This document shows, piece by piece, positions 1 to 23,400 of a DNA stretch of 64,000 bases. The stretch's first letter is position 1. Each line of letters starts with the position of its first letter. Made by a program: the position numbers and the translations under genes. Under the pieces are notes generated by a model. That model ran no database searches and had not been told where the DNA came from. It saw only the letters and a program-made list of their open reading frames with translations. The stretch is from Actinophytocola sp049647105 (GTDB taxonomy: Bacteria > Actinomycetota > Actinomycetes > Mycobacteriales > Pseudonocardiaceae): NCBI RefSeq assembly GCF_049647105.1, contig NZ_JBARWZ010000036.1, forward strand, positions 1 to 64,000, read 5' to 3'.

Positions 1-95
1 CCGGGCCGGGGGCGGGGCTGGTCGAGCACACGCTGGAGAGCCCGCATGCGCTCGCCGCCCTCGCCGCCGCGGCCGGGGTCGACCTGGCCAGGTGA
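1..95 (+). CDS. 3' end of an unidentified gene
   Basis: The frame starting at base 3 is open from the window edge to a TGA at 93-95 and ends in an Ala/Leu-rich C-terminus with the residues LVEHTLESPHALAALA. The composition and the position, 2 bases from the stop codon of the convergent aminotransferase gene, suggest the tail of a real plus-strand gene. Only about 30 residues are visible, so no family can be named and a chance open frame cannot be excluded. Confidence 0.4.
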   Translation, partial: GPGAGLVEHTLESPHALAALAAAAGVDLAR

Positions 96-97
96 GG

Positions 98-1153
98 TCA
101 GCGGACCTGGTGCAGCCAGCCGTCCGGGTCCGGCGCGGTGCCGCGCTGCACCGCCATCAGCGCCGACCGCAGCGTGCTCGTCACCGGGCCCATGTCGCCG
201 TCACCGATCACGAAGTCGCCGTCGCGGTCGCGGACCGTGCCGACCGGGGTCACCACGGCCGCGGTGCCGCACGCGAACACCTCGGTGATCGACCCGGCCT
301 CGCACTCCGCACGCCACTGGTCCACCGACACCGGCCGCTCCGCGACCCGGTAGCCGTGCCGTGCGGCGAGCCGCATCAGCGAGTCCCGCGTGACGCCCGG
401 CAGCAGCGTGCCGGTGAGCGGCGTCGTGAACACCTCCGCGTCGGCACCCTTGCCGCGCACGAAGAACAGGTTCATGCCGCCCATCTCCTCGACCCACGTG
501 CGCTCCGCGGCGTCGAGCCACACCACCTGCTGGCAGCCGGCCTCCTGCGCCTTGCGCTGCGCGACGAACGAGGGGCCGTAGTTCGCGGCGCACTTGACGT
601 TGCCGGTGCCGCCCGGCATCGCGCGGGCCTGGTCGCGGGAGATCAGCACCGACACCGGCTCGACCTTGTCACCGAAGAACCCGCCCGCCACGAACGCCAT
701 CACCAGGAACAGGTACTCGTCCGACGGGCGCAGCATCAGGTTCACGTCCGTGCCGAACATCAGCGGCCGCAGGTAGAGGCTGTGGTCCGGGTTGTCGGAC
801 AGCTCGTGCTGGTCCGCGGACACCAGCTGGTCCACACCGGACACGTACAGCTCCTCCGGCAGTTCCGGCATCGCGAGGCGCGCGGCGGAACGCTGGAACC
901 GGCGGGCGTTCTCGTACGGGCGGAACACCGCCATCGTGCCGTCGGCCTGCCGGAACGCCTTCATCCCCTCGAAGATCACCTGCCCGTAGTGCAGGCCGAT
1001 GGTGGCCGGGTGCATCGTCAGGTCCGCCATCGGTGCCAGCGAACCACCGTGCCAGCCCAGCTCGGGGCTGTAGCGGAGGCTGTAGAGGCTGCGGGTGAAC
1101 GCGTCGCCGTGGCCGGGAGAGGTGGTCTCGGGCTTGTCGAGCAGCGAGGTCAT
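98..1153 (-). CDS. ilvE: Branched-chain amino acid aminotransferase
   Basis: A 351-residue fold-type IV PLP aminotransferase that interconverts Leu, Ile and Val with their 2-oxo acids using glutamate. The PLP lysine lies in the NVKCAANYGPSF motif, followed by the family signature EEMGGMNLFFV; the length is normal for bacterial IlvE. The start ATG has AGGAGA 5 bases upstream. It is the last gene of the NRPS operon, 27 bases after the SnoaL-like gene, so it is probably a cluster copy that supplies branched-chain residues or trims an oxo acid. This agrees with the aliphatic-looking pockets of several adenylation domains (inference). A housekeeping role is possible, but its place at the operon end argues for a dedicated one. 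Confidence 0.9.
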   Translation of the reverse strand: MTSLLDKPETTSPGHGDAFTRSLYSLRYSPELGWHGGSLAPMADLTMHPATIGLHYGQVIFEGMKAFRQADGTMAVFRPYENARRFQRSAARLAMPELPEELYVSGVDQLVSADQHELSDNPDHSLYLRPLMFGTDVNLMLRPSDEYLFLVMAFVAGGFFGDKVEPVSVLISRDQARAMPGGTGNVKCAANYGPSFVAQRKAQEAGCQQVVWLDAAERTWVEEMGGMNLFFVRGKGADAEVFTTPLTGTLLPGVTRDSLMRLAARHGYRVAERPVSVDQWRAECEAGSITEVFACGTAAVVTPVGTVRDRDGDFVIGDGDMGPVTSTLRSALMAVQRGTAPDPDGWLHQVR

Positions 1154-1180
1154 CGGATTCTCCTTGGGATAGTGGGAAAG

Positions 1181-1554
1181 CTAGACGAGCGGGGCGGAGA
1201 AGAAGGTCTCGCGACGGGCGAAGCGGCCGTCGGTGCCGAGGGTGAAGAACTCGGCGAAGCGGTGCTGTGCGACCGATCCGTCGCGCTTGGTGCCCGCGAA
1301 CGAGCCGCGCACGGCGACCTCGTTCCCGGTGACGGCGACGCCGTCGAGAGTGTGCGCGCCACCGGCGATGACGCGTTCGTAGCGGTAGAAGTGGTCCATG
1401 CCGGACTGCCCGAGCACCGGCGGGTAGCCGGGCCGGTGGTACTCGGCGTCGTCGGCGAACATCGAGACCAGGCCGTCGATGTCGCCCGCGTCGACGCGGG
1501 CGTAGAACTCGTTGGCGAGTCCGGCGGCGGTCTCCGTGCTGATTTCGGCGGTGG

Positions 1555-1558
<4 letters not shown>
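1181..1558 (-). CDS. SnoaL-like / NTF2-fold protein
   Basis: A 125-residue single-domain protein of the NTF2/SnoaL superfamily. It opens with the helical segment ANEFYARVDAGDIDGLVSMF, then a conserved aspartate and H-R-P-G-Y-P stretch, and ends in antiparallel strands (FAEFFTLGTDGRFARRETFF). Such proteins form cone-shaped pockets and act as hydroxylases, cyclases, isomerases or binding proteins in biosynthetic clusters. Its ATG overlaps the stop of NRPS 2 (ATGA), with AAAGGA upstream, so it is translationally coupled to the assembly line and probably acts on the peptide or a precursor. The sequence does not show the reaction. Confidence 0.75.
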
Positions 1559-11468
<9,910 letters not shown>

Positions 11469-11472
<4 letters not shown>

Positions 11473-14400
11473 AGGGCCTCCTCGGGCCGGGGCCTGCGGC
11501 GCAGGGCCGGGCGTGCCCGCTCGGCCGCGCCCAGTCGTCCGACCAGGGCGGCCACCGTGCGGGTCTCGAACACGGACTTCAGCGACAGCTCGACGCCGAA
11601 CGCGGCGCGGACGCGACTCACGAGCCGGGACACCAGCAGCGAGTGGCCGCCGAGGACGAAGAAGTCCTCGTCCACCCCGACGCCGCCGGGCAGGCCGAGC
11701 AGCTCGGCGAAGAGGCCGCAGAGGACCTCCTCCTGCGGGGTGCTCGGGGCGCGCCCCGATGGCCGGTCCGCGTGGGTCGGTGCTGGCAGCGCGGCGCGGT
11801 CGAGCTTGCCGTTCGGGTTGAGCGGCAACGCGTCGAGCAGCACGTAGGCCGACGGGCGCAGGTGCTCGGGCAGCGCGGTCTCTGCGTGTGCACGCAGGTC
11901 GTCGGCGGTGAGCCCCGGCTCGGGCACGACGTAGCCGACGAGCCGCCTGTCGCCGGGGGAGTCCTCGCGGACCACGACGGCGCAGCGCCGCACCCCGGCA
12001 TGCGTGGCGAGCACGGCCTGGACCTCGCCGGGCTCGATGCGGAACCCGCGGATCTTCACCTGGTCGTCGGCGCGGCCGACGAACTCCAGGTCCCCGTCGG
12101 CACGCCACCGCACCAGGTCACCGGTGCGGTACATCCGGGTGCCGGGCTCGAACGGGCAGGCGACGAACCGCTCCGCGGTGAGCGCCGGCTCGTCGAGGTA
12201 GCCGTGTGCCGACCCGGTCCCGGTGACGTACAGCTCACCAGGCACCCCGGCGGGCACCGGTGCCAGCCGCGCGTCCAGCACGTAGGAACGCTTGCCGGAC
12301 AGGGACTTCCCGATCGGCACGGTGCTGCCCTCGGTGTCCTCGGTGCGCACGTCGTGGCAGCTGGTGTAGATCATGTGCTCGACCGGGCCGTACGCGTGCA
12401 CCAGCCGCACGTGCGGATGGTCGCGGCGCACCCGCGCCATGTGGCCTGGCGACACGGCCTCGCCGCCGGTCATCACCTGCCGCACCCCGGCGAACATGGC
12501 CGGGTACTCGTCGAGCAGGAAGTTGAACAGGCTGGTCGACAGGAACAGCGTCGTGACGCCGTGTTCGGTGGTGAGCGCGGCGATCCGGCTCGGCTCCGGC
12601 ACCGGACCCGGCTGCAGCACACAGGTCGCGCCGTGCAGCAACGGCCCGAACAGCTCCAGAGCGAACGCGTCCCACGGCATCGGCGCGCACTGCAGCCACA
12701 CCTGGCCGGCGTCGAGGTCGGCGTAGGACTGGCCGAGCAGCGTGCCGGTGACCGCCCGGTGCGGCGCGACGACGCCCTTCGGCTTGCCCGTGGATCCGGA
12801 CGTGAACATCACGCACGCCGTGTCCTCGGGGGTCACGTCCACTGAGGGTGGCGTGGCGGGCAGTCCGTCCGGCACGAACGTGACGTCCAGGAACCCGATG
12901 TCGGTGGCCACGTTCTGGCCCAGCCAGGCGATGCCAGCCGCGTCCGTGGCGACGAGCCGCGCCGAGGTGGCGTCGAGGATGGCGTGCACGCGGGCGGCGG
13001 GGAAGCGGGGGTCGAGCATGGTGTACCCGGCGCCTGCCTTGAGGATGGCGAGCACCGCGATCACCGTGTCGGCGCCGCGATCCAGTCGCACGGCGATCAG
13101 CTCGCCCGGCCGCACGCCGCTCGCCACCATGCGGTGCGCGAGGCGGTTGGCGCGGGTGTCCAGTTCCGCGTAGGTGACGGGCATGCCGTCCGCGACGAGC
13201 GCCACGGCGCCGGGGGTGGCGGCGGCGTGGGCCGCGACCACCTCGTGCACGCACACCGCGGTGTCCGTGGCGGGGGTGCCCGCCCACGCGCCGGTGAGCA
13301 GGTCCCGCTCTACCGGGTCGAGGAGGTCGATCGCGCCGATCCGCACGGCCGGGTCGGCGGCGACGGCGGCGAGCACCCGGCCCAGCCGGGTGACGAGCGC
13401 CGTCGCCGTGTTCGCGTCGAACCGGTCGGCCGCGTACTCCATGGCGCCGTCGAGTCCGTGGCCGGACTCACGCATGGCGAGCACGAGGTCGAACTTGGCC
13501 GCACCGGTCGCCACCGGCGTCACCGTGGTGTCGAGTCCTGGCAGCGTGAAGTCGGCCTCCGCGTTGTTCTGCAGCACCACCATGTGCTGGAACAACGGGG
13601 TCCGGTCCGCGACCCGCGCCGGGTTGAGCGCCTCAACGAGGTGCTCGAACGGCACGTCCTGGTGGTCGTAGGCGGCGAGGTCGGCCGCACGCACTCGCGC
13701 CAGCAACTCCGTGAACGACGGGTCGCCCTCGGTGTCGGTGCGCAGGACGATGGTGTTGACGAAGAACCCGACGAGGTCGTCGAGCGCGGCGTCGGCGCGG
13801 CCCGCGACAGGTGCGCCGAGCGGGATGTCGGTGCCCGCGCCGTGCCGGGTCAGCAGCGTCGCGAACGCGGCCTGCAGCACCATGAACAGCGTCGTCCCGG
13901 TCCGGCGGGCCAGTGCCACCAGCGCCTGGTGCACGTCGTCCGGCACGGTCACCGGCGCCAGCCCGCCCCGGCTCGTACCGCCCCGAGGGTGGTCGACCGG
14001 CATCGGCACGACGTCGGGCAGCCCGGCGAGTGCGTCCCGCCAGTGCGCGAGCTGCGCCTCGGCGGTCGCGGCGAGCAGGTCCTGCTGCCACAGCGTGTAG
14101 TCGGCGTACTGGACCGGCAGCGGTGTCCACTTCGGACGATCACCATCGGCCCGTGCGGTGTAGGCGGTGGCGAGGTCGGTGAGCAGGGGGCCCATCGACC
14201 ACCCGTCCGCGGCGATGTGGTGCACGGCCAGCACGAGCACGTGCTCGTCCGCGCCGGCCCGCAGCAGCGTCGCCCGGCACGGCAGTTCCGCGGTCAGGTC
14301 GAAGGCGTACGCCCCGGCATCGGCGACCGCGGTGTCCATATCGGACACCTCGGTGACGGGGATGGACAGGTGAACCCCGTCGGCGGGCCGGATCACCTGC

Positions 14401-17400
14401 CGGGGCACCCCGTCCACCGCGGGGAACGTCGTGCGCAGCGCCTCGTGCCTGCCGACCACGTCACCCAGCGCCGCGCGCAAGGCGTCGACGTCCAGGGGGC
14501 CGCGCAGCGCCAGCGCGTGCGCCACCACGTAGGCGGCGTCCGGTCCGCGCAACTGGTCGAGGAACCACAGCCTGCTCTGCGCTGGCGAGAGCGGTAGGTC
14601 GTCGGTCCGCTCCACGGGCACGAGCGGTGGCCGCGTGTCGGCGCTGCCGTCGAGCCGGGCCGCCAGTTCGCGCACCGTCGGCGCGGCGAAGACATCGGCC
14701 ACCCCCGCCGCGACGTCGAGCGCGGTCCGCACCCGGCTGACCAGCCGTGCCGCGAGCAGCGAGTGCCCGCCCAGATCGAAGAACCCGCTGTCGACCCCGA
14801 CCTCGGGCACGCCGAGCACCTCGGCGAACAGCCCGCACAGGATCTCCTCCCTGGCCGTGCGTGGCGCCGTCCTCCCGTCGGCCTCGGCGACGGGCGCGGG
14901 CAGTGCGGCGTGGTCGAGCTTGCCGTTCTGCGTGATCGGCAGCGCGTCGAGCAGCACGCACGCCGACGGCCGCAGGTGGTCGGGCAGCCGCTCGGCCGCG
15001 TGGCTCCGCAGCGCCACCGCCGTGAGACCGGGTGCACCGACCACGTACGCGACGAGCCGCTTGTCGCCAGGCTGGTCCTCGCGGACCACCACCGCGCACC
15101 GCCGCACCGCCGGGTGCGTGGCCAGCACGGCCGCCACCTCGCCCGGTTCGACGCGGAAGCCGCGGATCTTCACCTGGTCGTCGGCGCGACCGAGGTAGTC
15201 GAGGACGCCGTCCGCACGCCGCCGCACCAGGTCGCCGGTGCGGTACATCCGCATGCCCGGCCGGAACGGGTCGGCCACGAAACGCGCCGCGGTCAGGCCC
15301 GGCTGCCCGAGGTAGCCGTGCGCGAGCGTGCCCGCCATGTACGCCTCGCCGGGCACGCCGACGGGCACCGGCGCGAGCCGGTCGTCCAGCACGTGCACGA
15401 CCGTGCCCGCGATCGGCAGCCCGACCGGGATGGCGGGCAGTGCCGTGTCCGCCCTGGTGATCGGGTGGCAGAGCGTGAAGATGGTGTTCTCGACGGGGGA
15501 GTAGCCGTTGACGAGCCGCAGGTCCGGGTGCCTGGCCAGGAGCGTGTCCACATGCGACACAGAGGCCGGTTCGCCACCGGTCATGACCTGGCGGACGCCC
15601 TCGAACGTGGCCGGGTGCTCGTCGATCAGGTGGTTCAGCAGGCTCGCCGACACGTGCATCGTCGTCACCCGCTCTGCCGACACCAGGTCCGCGATCGTCG
15701 CCGGATCGGTGTGGGTGCCCGGCAACAGCACGCACGTGCCGCCGGTCAGCAGCGGTCCGAACAGCTCCAGCGCGAACGCGTCCCACGAGACGGGCGAGCA
15801 CTGCAGCCACACCTCGTCGCTCGCGAAGTCCACATAGGACTGTCCGAGCAGGGTCGCGGCGAGTGCCCCGTGTGGGGTGACGACACCCTTCGGCGTACCC
15901 GTCGAGCCCGACGTGAACATCACGCACGCGGCGTCGCCGGGCGTCACGGCCACCGGCGGCGGCGTGGCGTGCCCGGCCGCGCCCGGTGCGATCGCGACCA
16001 CGTCGGCGGGCAGTCGCGCCGGGTCGTCGGTGACCACCGCGGTCACGCCGGACAGCACCGCCGCGATGCGGGCGTCCGGCAGGCGGGGGTCGAGCATCGT
16101 GTACGCCGCACCCGCGCCCAGCACTCCCAGCACGGACACGACGAGGTCGGCGTTCCGGTCGAGCAGCACCCCCACGAGGTCGCCCGGCCGCACACCGCGT
16201 GCCACCAGGTCGTGCGCGACCCCGTTGGCGCGGGTGACCAGGTCACGGTAGGTGAGCCGGATGCCGTCCGCGACCACCGCGACGGCCGCCGGGGGCTGGT
16301 CCGCGACGATCTCGTGCAGTGGCCGCACCGGCGCCGCTGCGGGTCCGGTTCCCTTGCCGTGCAACCAGTTCCGTTCATCCGCCGACAACAGGTCCACGTC
16401 GGCGACCACGGTGTCCTGGTCCTCGGCCACCGCCGTGAGCAGCCGCGCCAGGTGGGTCAGGAAGCGTTCGACCGTGGTCCGGTCGTACAGGTCGGTCGCG
16501 TACTCGAGATAGCCCGTCAGCCCGTCGGCGGTCTCGGTGACCGCGAGGGTCAGGTCGAACCTGGCGACGGTGTTCGGCACCGGCTCCGGCACGCACGTGG
16601 TGCCCGCGAGGCCGACGGCCGCGTCACCGGCGTTCTGCACGACCAGCATCACCTGGAACAGTGGGTGCCGGTCGGGCGACCGGCGGGGGTTGAGGTCCTC
16701 CACGACCTGCTCGAACGGCACGTCCTGGTGGTCGAGTGCGGCGAGGTCGGCCTCCCGCACCCGGTCGAGCAGCGTCCGGAAGGTCGGCTGACCCGACGTG
16801 TCGGTGCGCAGCGCGAGGGTGTTGACGAAGAACCCGACGAGGTCGTCGAGGCCCGCGTCGGTGCGGCCAGCGGTCGGGGTGCCGACCACGATGTCGTGGC
16901 CCGCGCCGTGCCGCGACAGCAGCGCGGCGACCGCGGCGTGCAGCACCATGAACGGCGTCGTCCCGGTACTCCTTGCGAGGTCGAGCAGAGCCGGGGGAAG
17001 CGAAACGGGCACCGTGGCGCCCCGGTGGCTCGCCGTCGTGGGCCGGGGCCGGTCGGCGGGCAGCGTCACGAGCCCCGGCAGGCCGGCGAGCACCGACCGC
17101 CAGTGCGCGAGCTGGGCCTGCGCCGTCGAGTCGAGCAGCTCCCGGTGCCACAGCGCGTAGTCCACGTACTGCACCGGCAGCGGCGTCCACTCGGGACGGT
17201 CGCCCGCGCGGCGGGCCGCGTAGGCGGCGGCGAGGTCGGTGAGCAGCGGCCGCATCGACCAGCCGTCACCCGCGATGTGGTGCAGCGTCACGAGAAGCAG
17301 GTGCTCGTCGTCGCCGGTGGTCAGCAGCCGGACCCGCAGCGGGGTCTCGGTGGCGAGGTCGAACGGGTGCCGCGCCTCGGCCGCGATCACGACGGCCGGG

Positions 17401-20400
17401 TCGGCGGTGGGCAGGACCTCGACCGCGCTCGCACCCGCCAGCACCCGCTGGTGCGGTACCCCGTCCACCGCAGGGTAGACGGTACGGAGCACCTCGTGCC
17501 GGTCGGCGACATCGGCGACCGCGGCGGTCAGCGCGCCGGCGTCGACCGGGCCGGTGACGCGGGCGGCGAACTGGACGTTGTAGGTCGCGGCGTCGTGCTG
17601 TTCCGCGAACCACAGGCGTGCCTGCGCGGCCGACAGTGGCGGCTCCTCTGGCCGCTCCGCCCGCACGAGCGCGGGCCGCGCCACGCCTTCGGTGTCCAGG
17701 CGGGTGGCGAGACCGGCGACGGTCGGGGTGGCGAACACGTCCCGGATGCCAAGGTCCGCGCCGAACGCGGCACGCACCCGGCCGACCAGCTTCGCCGCCA
17801 GCAGCGAATGCCCGCCGAGCGCGAAGAACCCGTCGTCCACGCCGACCTCGGCGACGCCGAGCACCTCGGCGAACAGCCCGCACAGGATCTCCTCCCGCGC
17901 GGTCCTCGGCGCGGCACCCTCCCCGGCCCACTCGGGCGCAGGCAGGGCGGACCGGTCGAGCTTGCCGTTGGCCGTGCGCGGCAACGCGTCGAGCGCCACG
18001 AACGCGGAGGGCACCAGGTGGTCGGGCAGCCGTCCGGCGAGGAACTCCCGCGCCGCGGCCGCTGTCACGTCACCCACCACGTAGGCGACGATGCGGTCAT
18101 CGCGGACCACGACGGCGGCCTGCCGCACGCCGGGGTGCGCGGTCAGCGCGTCGGCCACCTCCGAGGGCTCCACCCGGAACCCGCGTACCTTCACCTGGTC
18201 GTCGGCGCGGCCGAGGAACTCGACCACCCCGTCCGGCCGCATCCGCACCAGGTCACCGGTGCGGTACATGCGCGTCCCCGGCAGGAACGGGCAGGCCACG
18301 AACCGCTCGGCGGTCACCGAGGGCTGGCCGGTGTAGCCGTGTGCGAGGCCAGGCCCCGCCATGTACAGCTCGCCAGGCACCCCCGGCGGCACCAACCCGA
18401 GGGCGGCGTCCAGCACGAAGACCCGCTTGCCCGTCACGGGCACCCCGACCGGCACGATCCCGGCGTCCACATCGGACCCGTCGATGGTCCGGCACAGCGT
18501 GAAGATCATGTTCTCGGCGGGGGAGTAGCCGTTCACCAGCCGCAGGCCAGGGTGTTCGGCCAGCAGGCGCGCCACGTGCGGCACCGAAGCCGCCTCACCG
18601 CCGGTCATCACCTGCCGCAGGCCGGTGAACGCGGCCGGGTGCTCGTCGACGAGGTAGTCGAGCAGGCGTGCCGACACGTGCAGCGTCGTCACCCCGTGTG
18701 CGGCCACGAGGTCCGCGATCACCGCGGGCTCCGGCCGCTGACCAGGGTGCAGCACGCAGACCGCGCCGTGCAGCAGTGGGCCGAACAGTTCGAGCGCGAA
18801 CGCGTCCCACGACACCGGCGAGCACTGCAGCCACACGTCGTCGGCCGCGAAGTCCACATAGGACTGTCCGAGGAGGGTCGCGGTCAGTGCCCGGTGCGGC
18901 GCGGCGATCCCCTTCGGCCGCCCGGTCGACCCCGAGGTGAACATCACGCACGCCAGGTCCTCCGGCCCGACGGCGACGTCCGGCGCGGTGGCCGGGCCGT
19001 CGGCCGCCGGGGTCACCGTGCGGGTGCCGTCGACGGCAGCGCCGACCACGACCGCCACCCCGGCCTGCCTGGCGACCGCCGCGAGCCGTGCGGCCGGGAA
19101 GTCCTGGTCGAGCATCGTGTACGCGGCACCCGCCTTGAGCACGCCCAGCACCGCGACCACCAGGCCCGCGTCGCGGGCGAGCCCGACACCCACGGTGTCC
19201 CCTGGCCGCACGCCGGCGGCGATGAGCTGGTGCGCCAACCGGTTCGCCCGCACGTCGAGGTCGCCGTAGGTCGTGGACCCGGTGTGGTCGACCAGCGCGA
19301 CCGCGCCCGGCGTCCGCAGGGCCACGTCGGCGATCATGGCGTGCACGGTCTCCGCGTGCACCGGAACCGCGACCCCGGACCGGCTGCCGAGCAACGCGGC
19401 ACGGTCCTCGTCGGCGAGCATCGGCAGCTGCCCCAGCGGGGTGTCCGGTGCCAGCACGGCCGCGCTCAGTAGCCGCACGAACCGGTCGGCGATGGCGATC
19501 GCCGTGCCCGCGTCGAACAGGTCGGTGGCGTACTCCAGGATGCCGGTGACCCCGCCGTCGCCGCGTTCGTCGAGGATCAGCGACAGGTCGAACTTCGCGA
19601 CCCCGGTCGGCGCGGCCACCGTCGACGCCGCCAGCCCCGGCAGGTCGGGCAGCGCGTCCGCGACGTCCTGCCGCAGTGCCAGCATCACCTGGAACAGCGG
19701 GTGGTGCGCGGTCGACCGCGCCGGGTTGAGCCGCTCGACGAGCCGGTCGAACGGCAGGTCCTGGTGGTCGTAGGCGGCGAGGTCGGTGGCGCGCACGCGG
19801 CCCAGCAGCTCGGCGAACGTCGGGTCGCCCTCGGTGTCGGTGCGCAGCACGAGCGTGTTGACGAAGTACCCGACGAGGTCGTCGAGCGCCTCGTCCGTGC
19901 GGCCGGCGACCGGGGTGCCGACGGGGATGTCACTCCCCGCGCCGTGCCTGCTCAGCAGCGCGGCGAACGCGGCGTGCAGCACCATGAACAGCGTGACCCG
20001 CTCGGCCGCCGCGAAGGCGGTCAGCTCGCGGTGCAGTGCCGGTGGCAGCGTCACGGGCACGGTCGCGCCCCGGTGGCTCGGCACGGCCGGGCGTGGCCGG
20101 TCGGCAGGCAGCCGCAGCTCGGCCGGCGCGCCGGCGAGGGTCGTCCGCCAGTGGTCGAACTGGTCGTCGCCCACCTCGTCGAGCACCTGGCGCTGCCACA
20201 GCGCGTGGTCCGCGTACTGGACCGGCAGCGGGGCCCACTCCGGAGCCGAGCGGGAGAGCCTGGCGCGGTAGGCGGTGGCGAGGTCGGCGACCAGCGGGCG
20301 CAGCGACCAGCCGTCACCCGCGATGTGGTGCAGGACCAGCACGAGCACCCAGTCGTCGCCGGTGCGCAGCAGCGTGGTCCGCAGGGGCGGCTCGGTGGCG

Positions 20401-23400
20401 AGGTCGAACGGCTCACGGGCCAGCCCGGCCACCTCGCCGCTGTCGAGCACGCGGACGACCGGCGCGTCGGTGGTCACCCGCTGGCACGGGTCGCCGTCGA
20501 ACACCGGGAACGTGGTGCGCAGGATCTCGTGTCGCGCCACCACATCCGCGACGGCCGCCCGCAGCGCGGCCACGTCGAGCGCGCCACGCAGTCGCAGCGC
20601 GACCGGGATGTTGTAGGTGGCGGACGGCCCGTCGAGCTGGTGCAGGAACCACAGCCCGGACTGCATCGGCGACAGCGGCACGACCGAGGGCCTGGTCGTC
20701 GCGGTGAGCGGCGGCCGCGCGGCACCGGCGGTGTCGAGGGCACGGGCCAGGTCGGCGAGCGTGGCGGCGGTGAACACGTCCCGCACCCCCGCGTCGACCC
20801 CCAGCACCGACCGGATCCGGCCGGCGAGCCGCGCCGCGAGCAGCGAGTGCCCGCCGAGCGCGAAGAACCCGTCGCCGAGCCCGACGCTGTCGCTCGGCAG
20901 GCCGAGTACCTCGGCGACCAGCCCGCACAGGATGCGTTCCCGTGCCGTGCGTGGCTCCTGCCGCCGGGCCGTCGGCGTGGCGGGGGCGGGGAGCGCGGCG
21001 CGGTCGAGCTTTCCGTTGGGGGTCATGGGAAGCGTGTCGAGCAGGACGTACGCGGCGGGCCGCAGGTGCTCGGGCAGCACGCGGGCGGCGTGGTTACGCA
21101 GGTCGGCCACCGCGCCGTCGGCCACCAGGTACGCGACCAGTCGCTGGTCACGAACCACGACGGCGCCGTGCCGCACGGACTCGTGCCTCAGTAGCGCGGC
21201 GAGCACCTCACCGGGTTCGACGCGGAAGCCGCGGATCTTCACCTGGTCGTCGGCGCGGCCGAGGTAGTCGAGGACGCCGTCGGCGCGGCGGCGCACCAGG
21301 TCACCGGTGCGGTACATGCGCTTCCCCGGCCGGAACGGGTCGGCGACGAACCGGGTGGCCGTCAGGCCGGGCTGACCGAGGTAGCCGTCGGCGAGCGCGC
21401 CGCCCATGTAGACCTCGCCGGGCACCCCGACGGGTACGGGCCGCAGTCCCGCGTCGAGGACATAGGCCTGCTTGCCCGCGATCGGCAGCCCGACCGGGAT
21501 GGCGGGCAACCTGGTGTCGGCACGGGTGATCCGGTGGCAGAGCGTGAAGATGGTGTTCTCGACGGGGGAGTAGCCGTTGACGAGCCGCAGGTCCGGGTGC
21601 CGGTCGAGCAGCGTCCGCACATGTGGCACCGACGCCGCCTCGCCACCGGTCATCACCTGCCGGACACCCTCGAACGTCGACGGGTGCTCGTCGATCAGGT
21701 GGTTGAGCAGGCTCGCGGAGACGTACAGGGTCGTGATCCGCGCGTCCCGCACGAGGTCCGCGATGACGGCCGGGTCGGTCACGTGCCCCGGTTGCAGCAC
21801 GCAGGTCGCGCCGGACAGCAGCGGCCCGAACAACTCGAGCGCGAACGCGTCCCACGACACTGGCGAGCACTGCAACCAGACCTCGTCGGCCGCGAAGTCC
21901 ACATAGGACTGACCGAGGAGGGTGCCTGCCAGCGCGGCATGAGAGGTCACGACGCCCTTGGGGCGGCCGGTCGAGCCGGACGTGAACATCACGCACGCCG
22001 CGTCCTCGGGCGATATCGGCACGACCGGCGCGGTCGCGGGGCGGTTCTGGGCCTCGGGCGGTACGACCACGGCCGAACCCAGGGTCGTGCCAGGCATGGC
22101 GATCACATGCCGCATCCCGGCCGCCTCGGCCACGGTTTCCAGCCGCTCCTGGGGGAAGCGCGGGTCGAGCACGGTGTACGCCGCACCCGCGGTCAGCGCC
22201 GCGAGCACGGCGACGACGAGCGAGACGTCCCGGTCGAGCAGGACACCGACGATCTCGCCCTGCCGCACACCCTGCGCGACGAGCTCGTTGGCGAGCCGGT
22301 TGGCGCGGGCCACCAGCCCGGCGTAGGTCACCCGTTCGGTCCCCGACACCACGGCGATCGCGTCGGTGGCGGCCAGGTCGTGCAGGCGGCGCGTGACCGT
22401 CGGCAGGTCCGGACCGGTGCCCCACGCAGCCAGTCGAGTGCGCTCGGCGTCGTCCAGCAGGTCGGCGGCACCGAGGCGGGTACCGAGGTCGGCCGCCAGC
22501 GCGGTCAGCATCCTCGTGAGTCCCCGGCCGAACCGCTCGGCCGTGGCCCGGTCGAACAGGTCGGTCGCGTAGGCGAGCCTGCCCGCCAGCCCGCCGCCGG
22601 TCTGCTCGGCGAGGTCGATGGTGAGGTCGAACTTCGCGACGTCCAGGTCCACCACGTGGTGCTCGGCGGCCAGGTCGCCGAAGTCGGGGGTGGCGGGCGG
22701 GGTGTTCTGCAGGACCAGCATCACCTGGAACAGCGGGTGCCGCGCGAGCGAGCGGTCCGGGTTCACCAGCTCGACGAGCCGGTCGAAGGGCAGGTCCTGG
22801 TGGTCGTAGGCGGTGAGGTCGGCGGTCAGCACCCGCGCCAGCAGGTCCGCGAACGTCGGGTCGCCGGCCGTGTCGGTGCGCAGGGCCAGGGTGTTGACGA
22901 ACAGCCCGACGAGGTCGTCGAGGGACTCGTCCGCCCGGCCCGCGACCGGCGTGCCGATCACGACGTCCGTGCCCGCGCCAAGCCGGGTGAGCAGCGCGGC
23001 GAGACCGGCGTGCAGCACCATGAACAGGGTCGTGCCGGTGCGCCTGGCGACCCCCAGCAACGCGTCGTGCAGGTCCGCGCCGATGGTGAGCGGCACGGTG
23101 TCGCCGTCGGCCGACCGCACTGCCGGGCGCGGCCGGTCCGCCGGTGGCGTGCACTCGCCGGAGACCCCGGCCAGCGCGGCCAGCCAGTACGCCTCCTGCG
23201 CGGCGAGGTCGCCGGTGGTCCGCTCCCACAGTGCGTAGTCCGCGTACTGCACCGGCAGGACCGGCCACCCCGGCGCGTGTCCGCCGGACCGCGCGCGGTA
23301 GGCGGTGGCGAGGTCACGCAGCAGCGGGGTGGTGGACCAGCCGTCGCCCGCGATGTGGTGCAGGACAAGGAGAAGCGTGTTGCCCACCAGGTGCGCGCGC

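Noticed and set aside
11473..12108. Upstream extension of NRPS 2 to 12108
   Set aside because: This part lies over the last carrier domain of NRPS 1 in another frame and is Arg/Ala-rich. The GTG at 11472 with AGGAGG and stop overlap is a far better start.
14763..19472. 1569-residue plus-strand open frame inside NRPS 1
   Set aside because: It is the antisense shadow of a repetitive GC-rich NRPS gene; its His/Arg/Gly composition follows the codon bias of the real strand.
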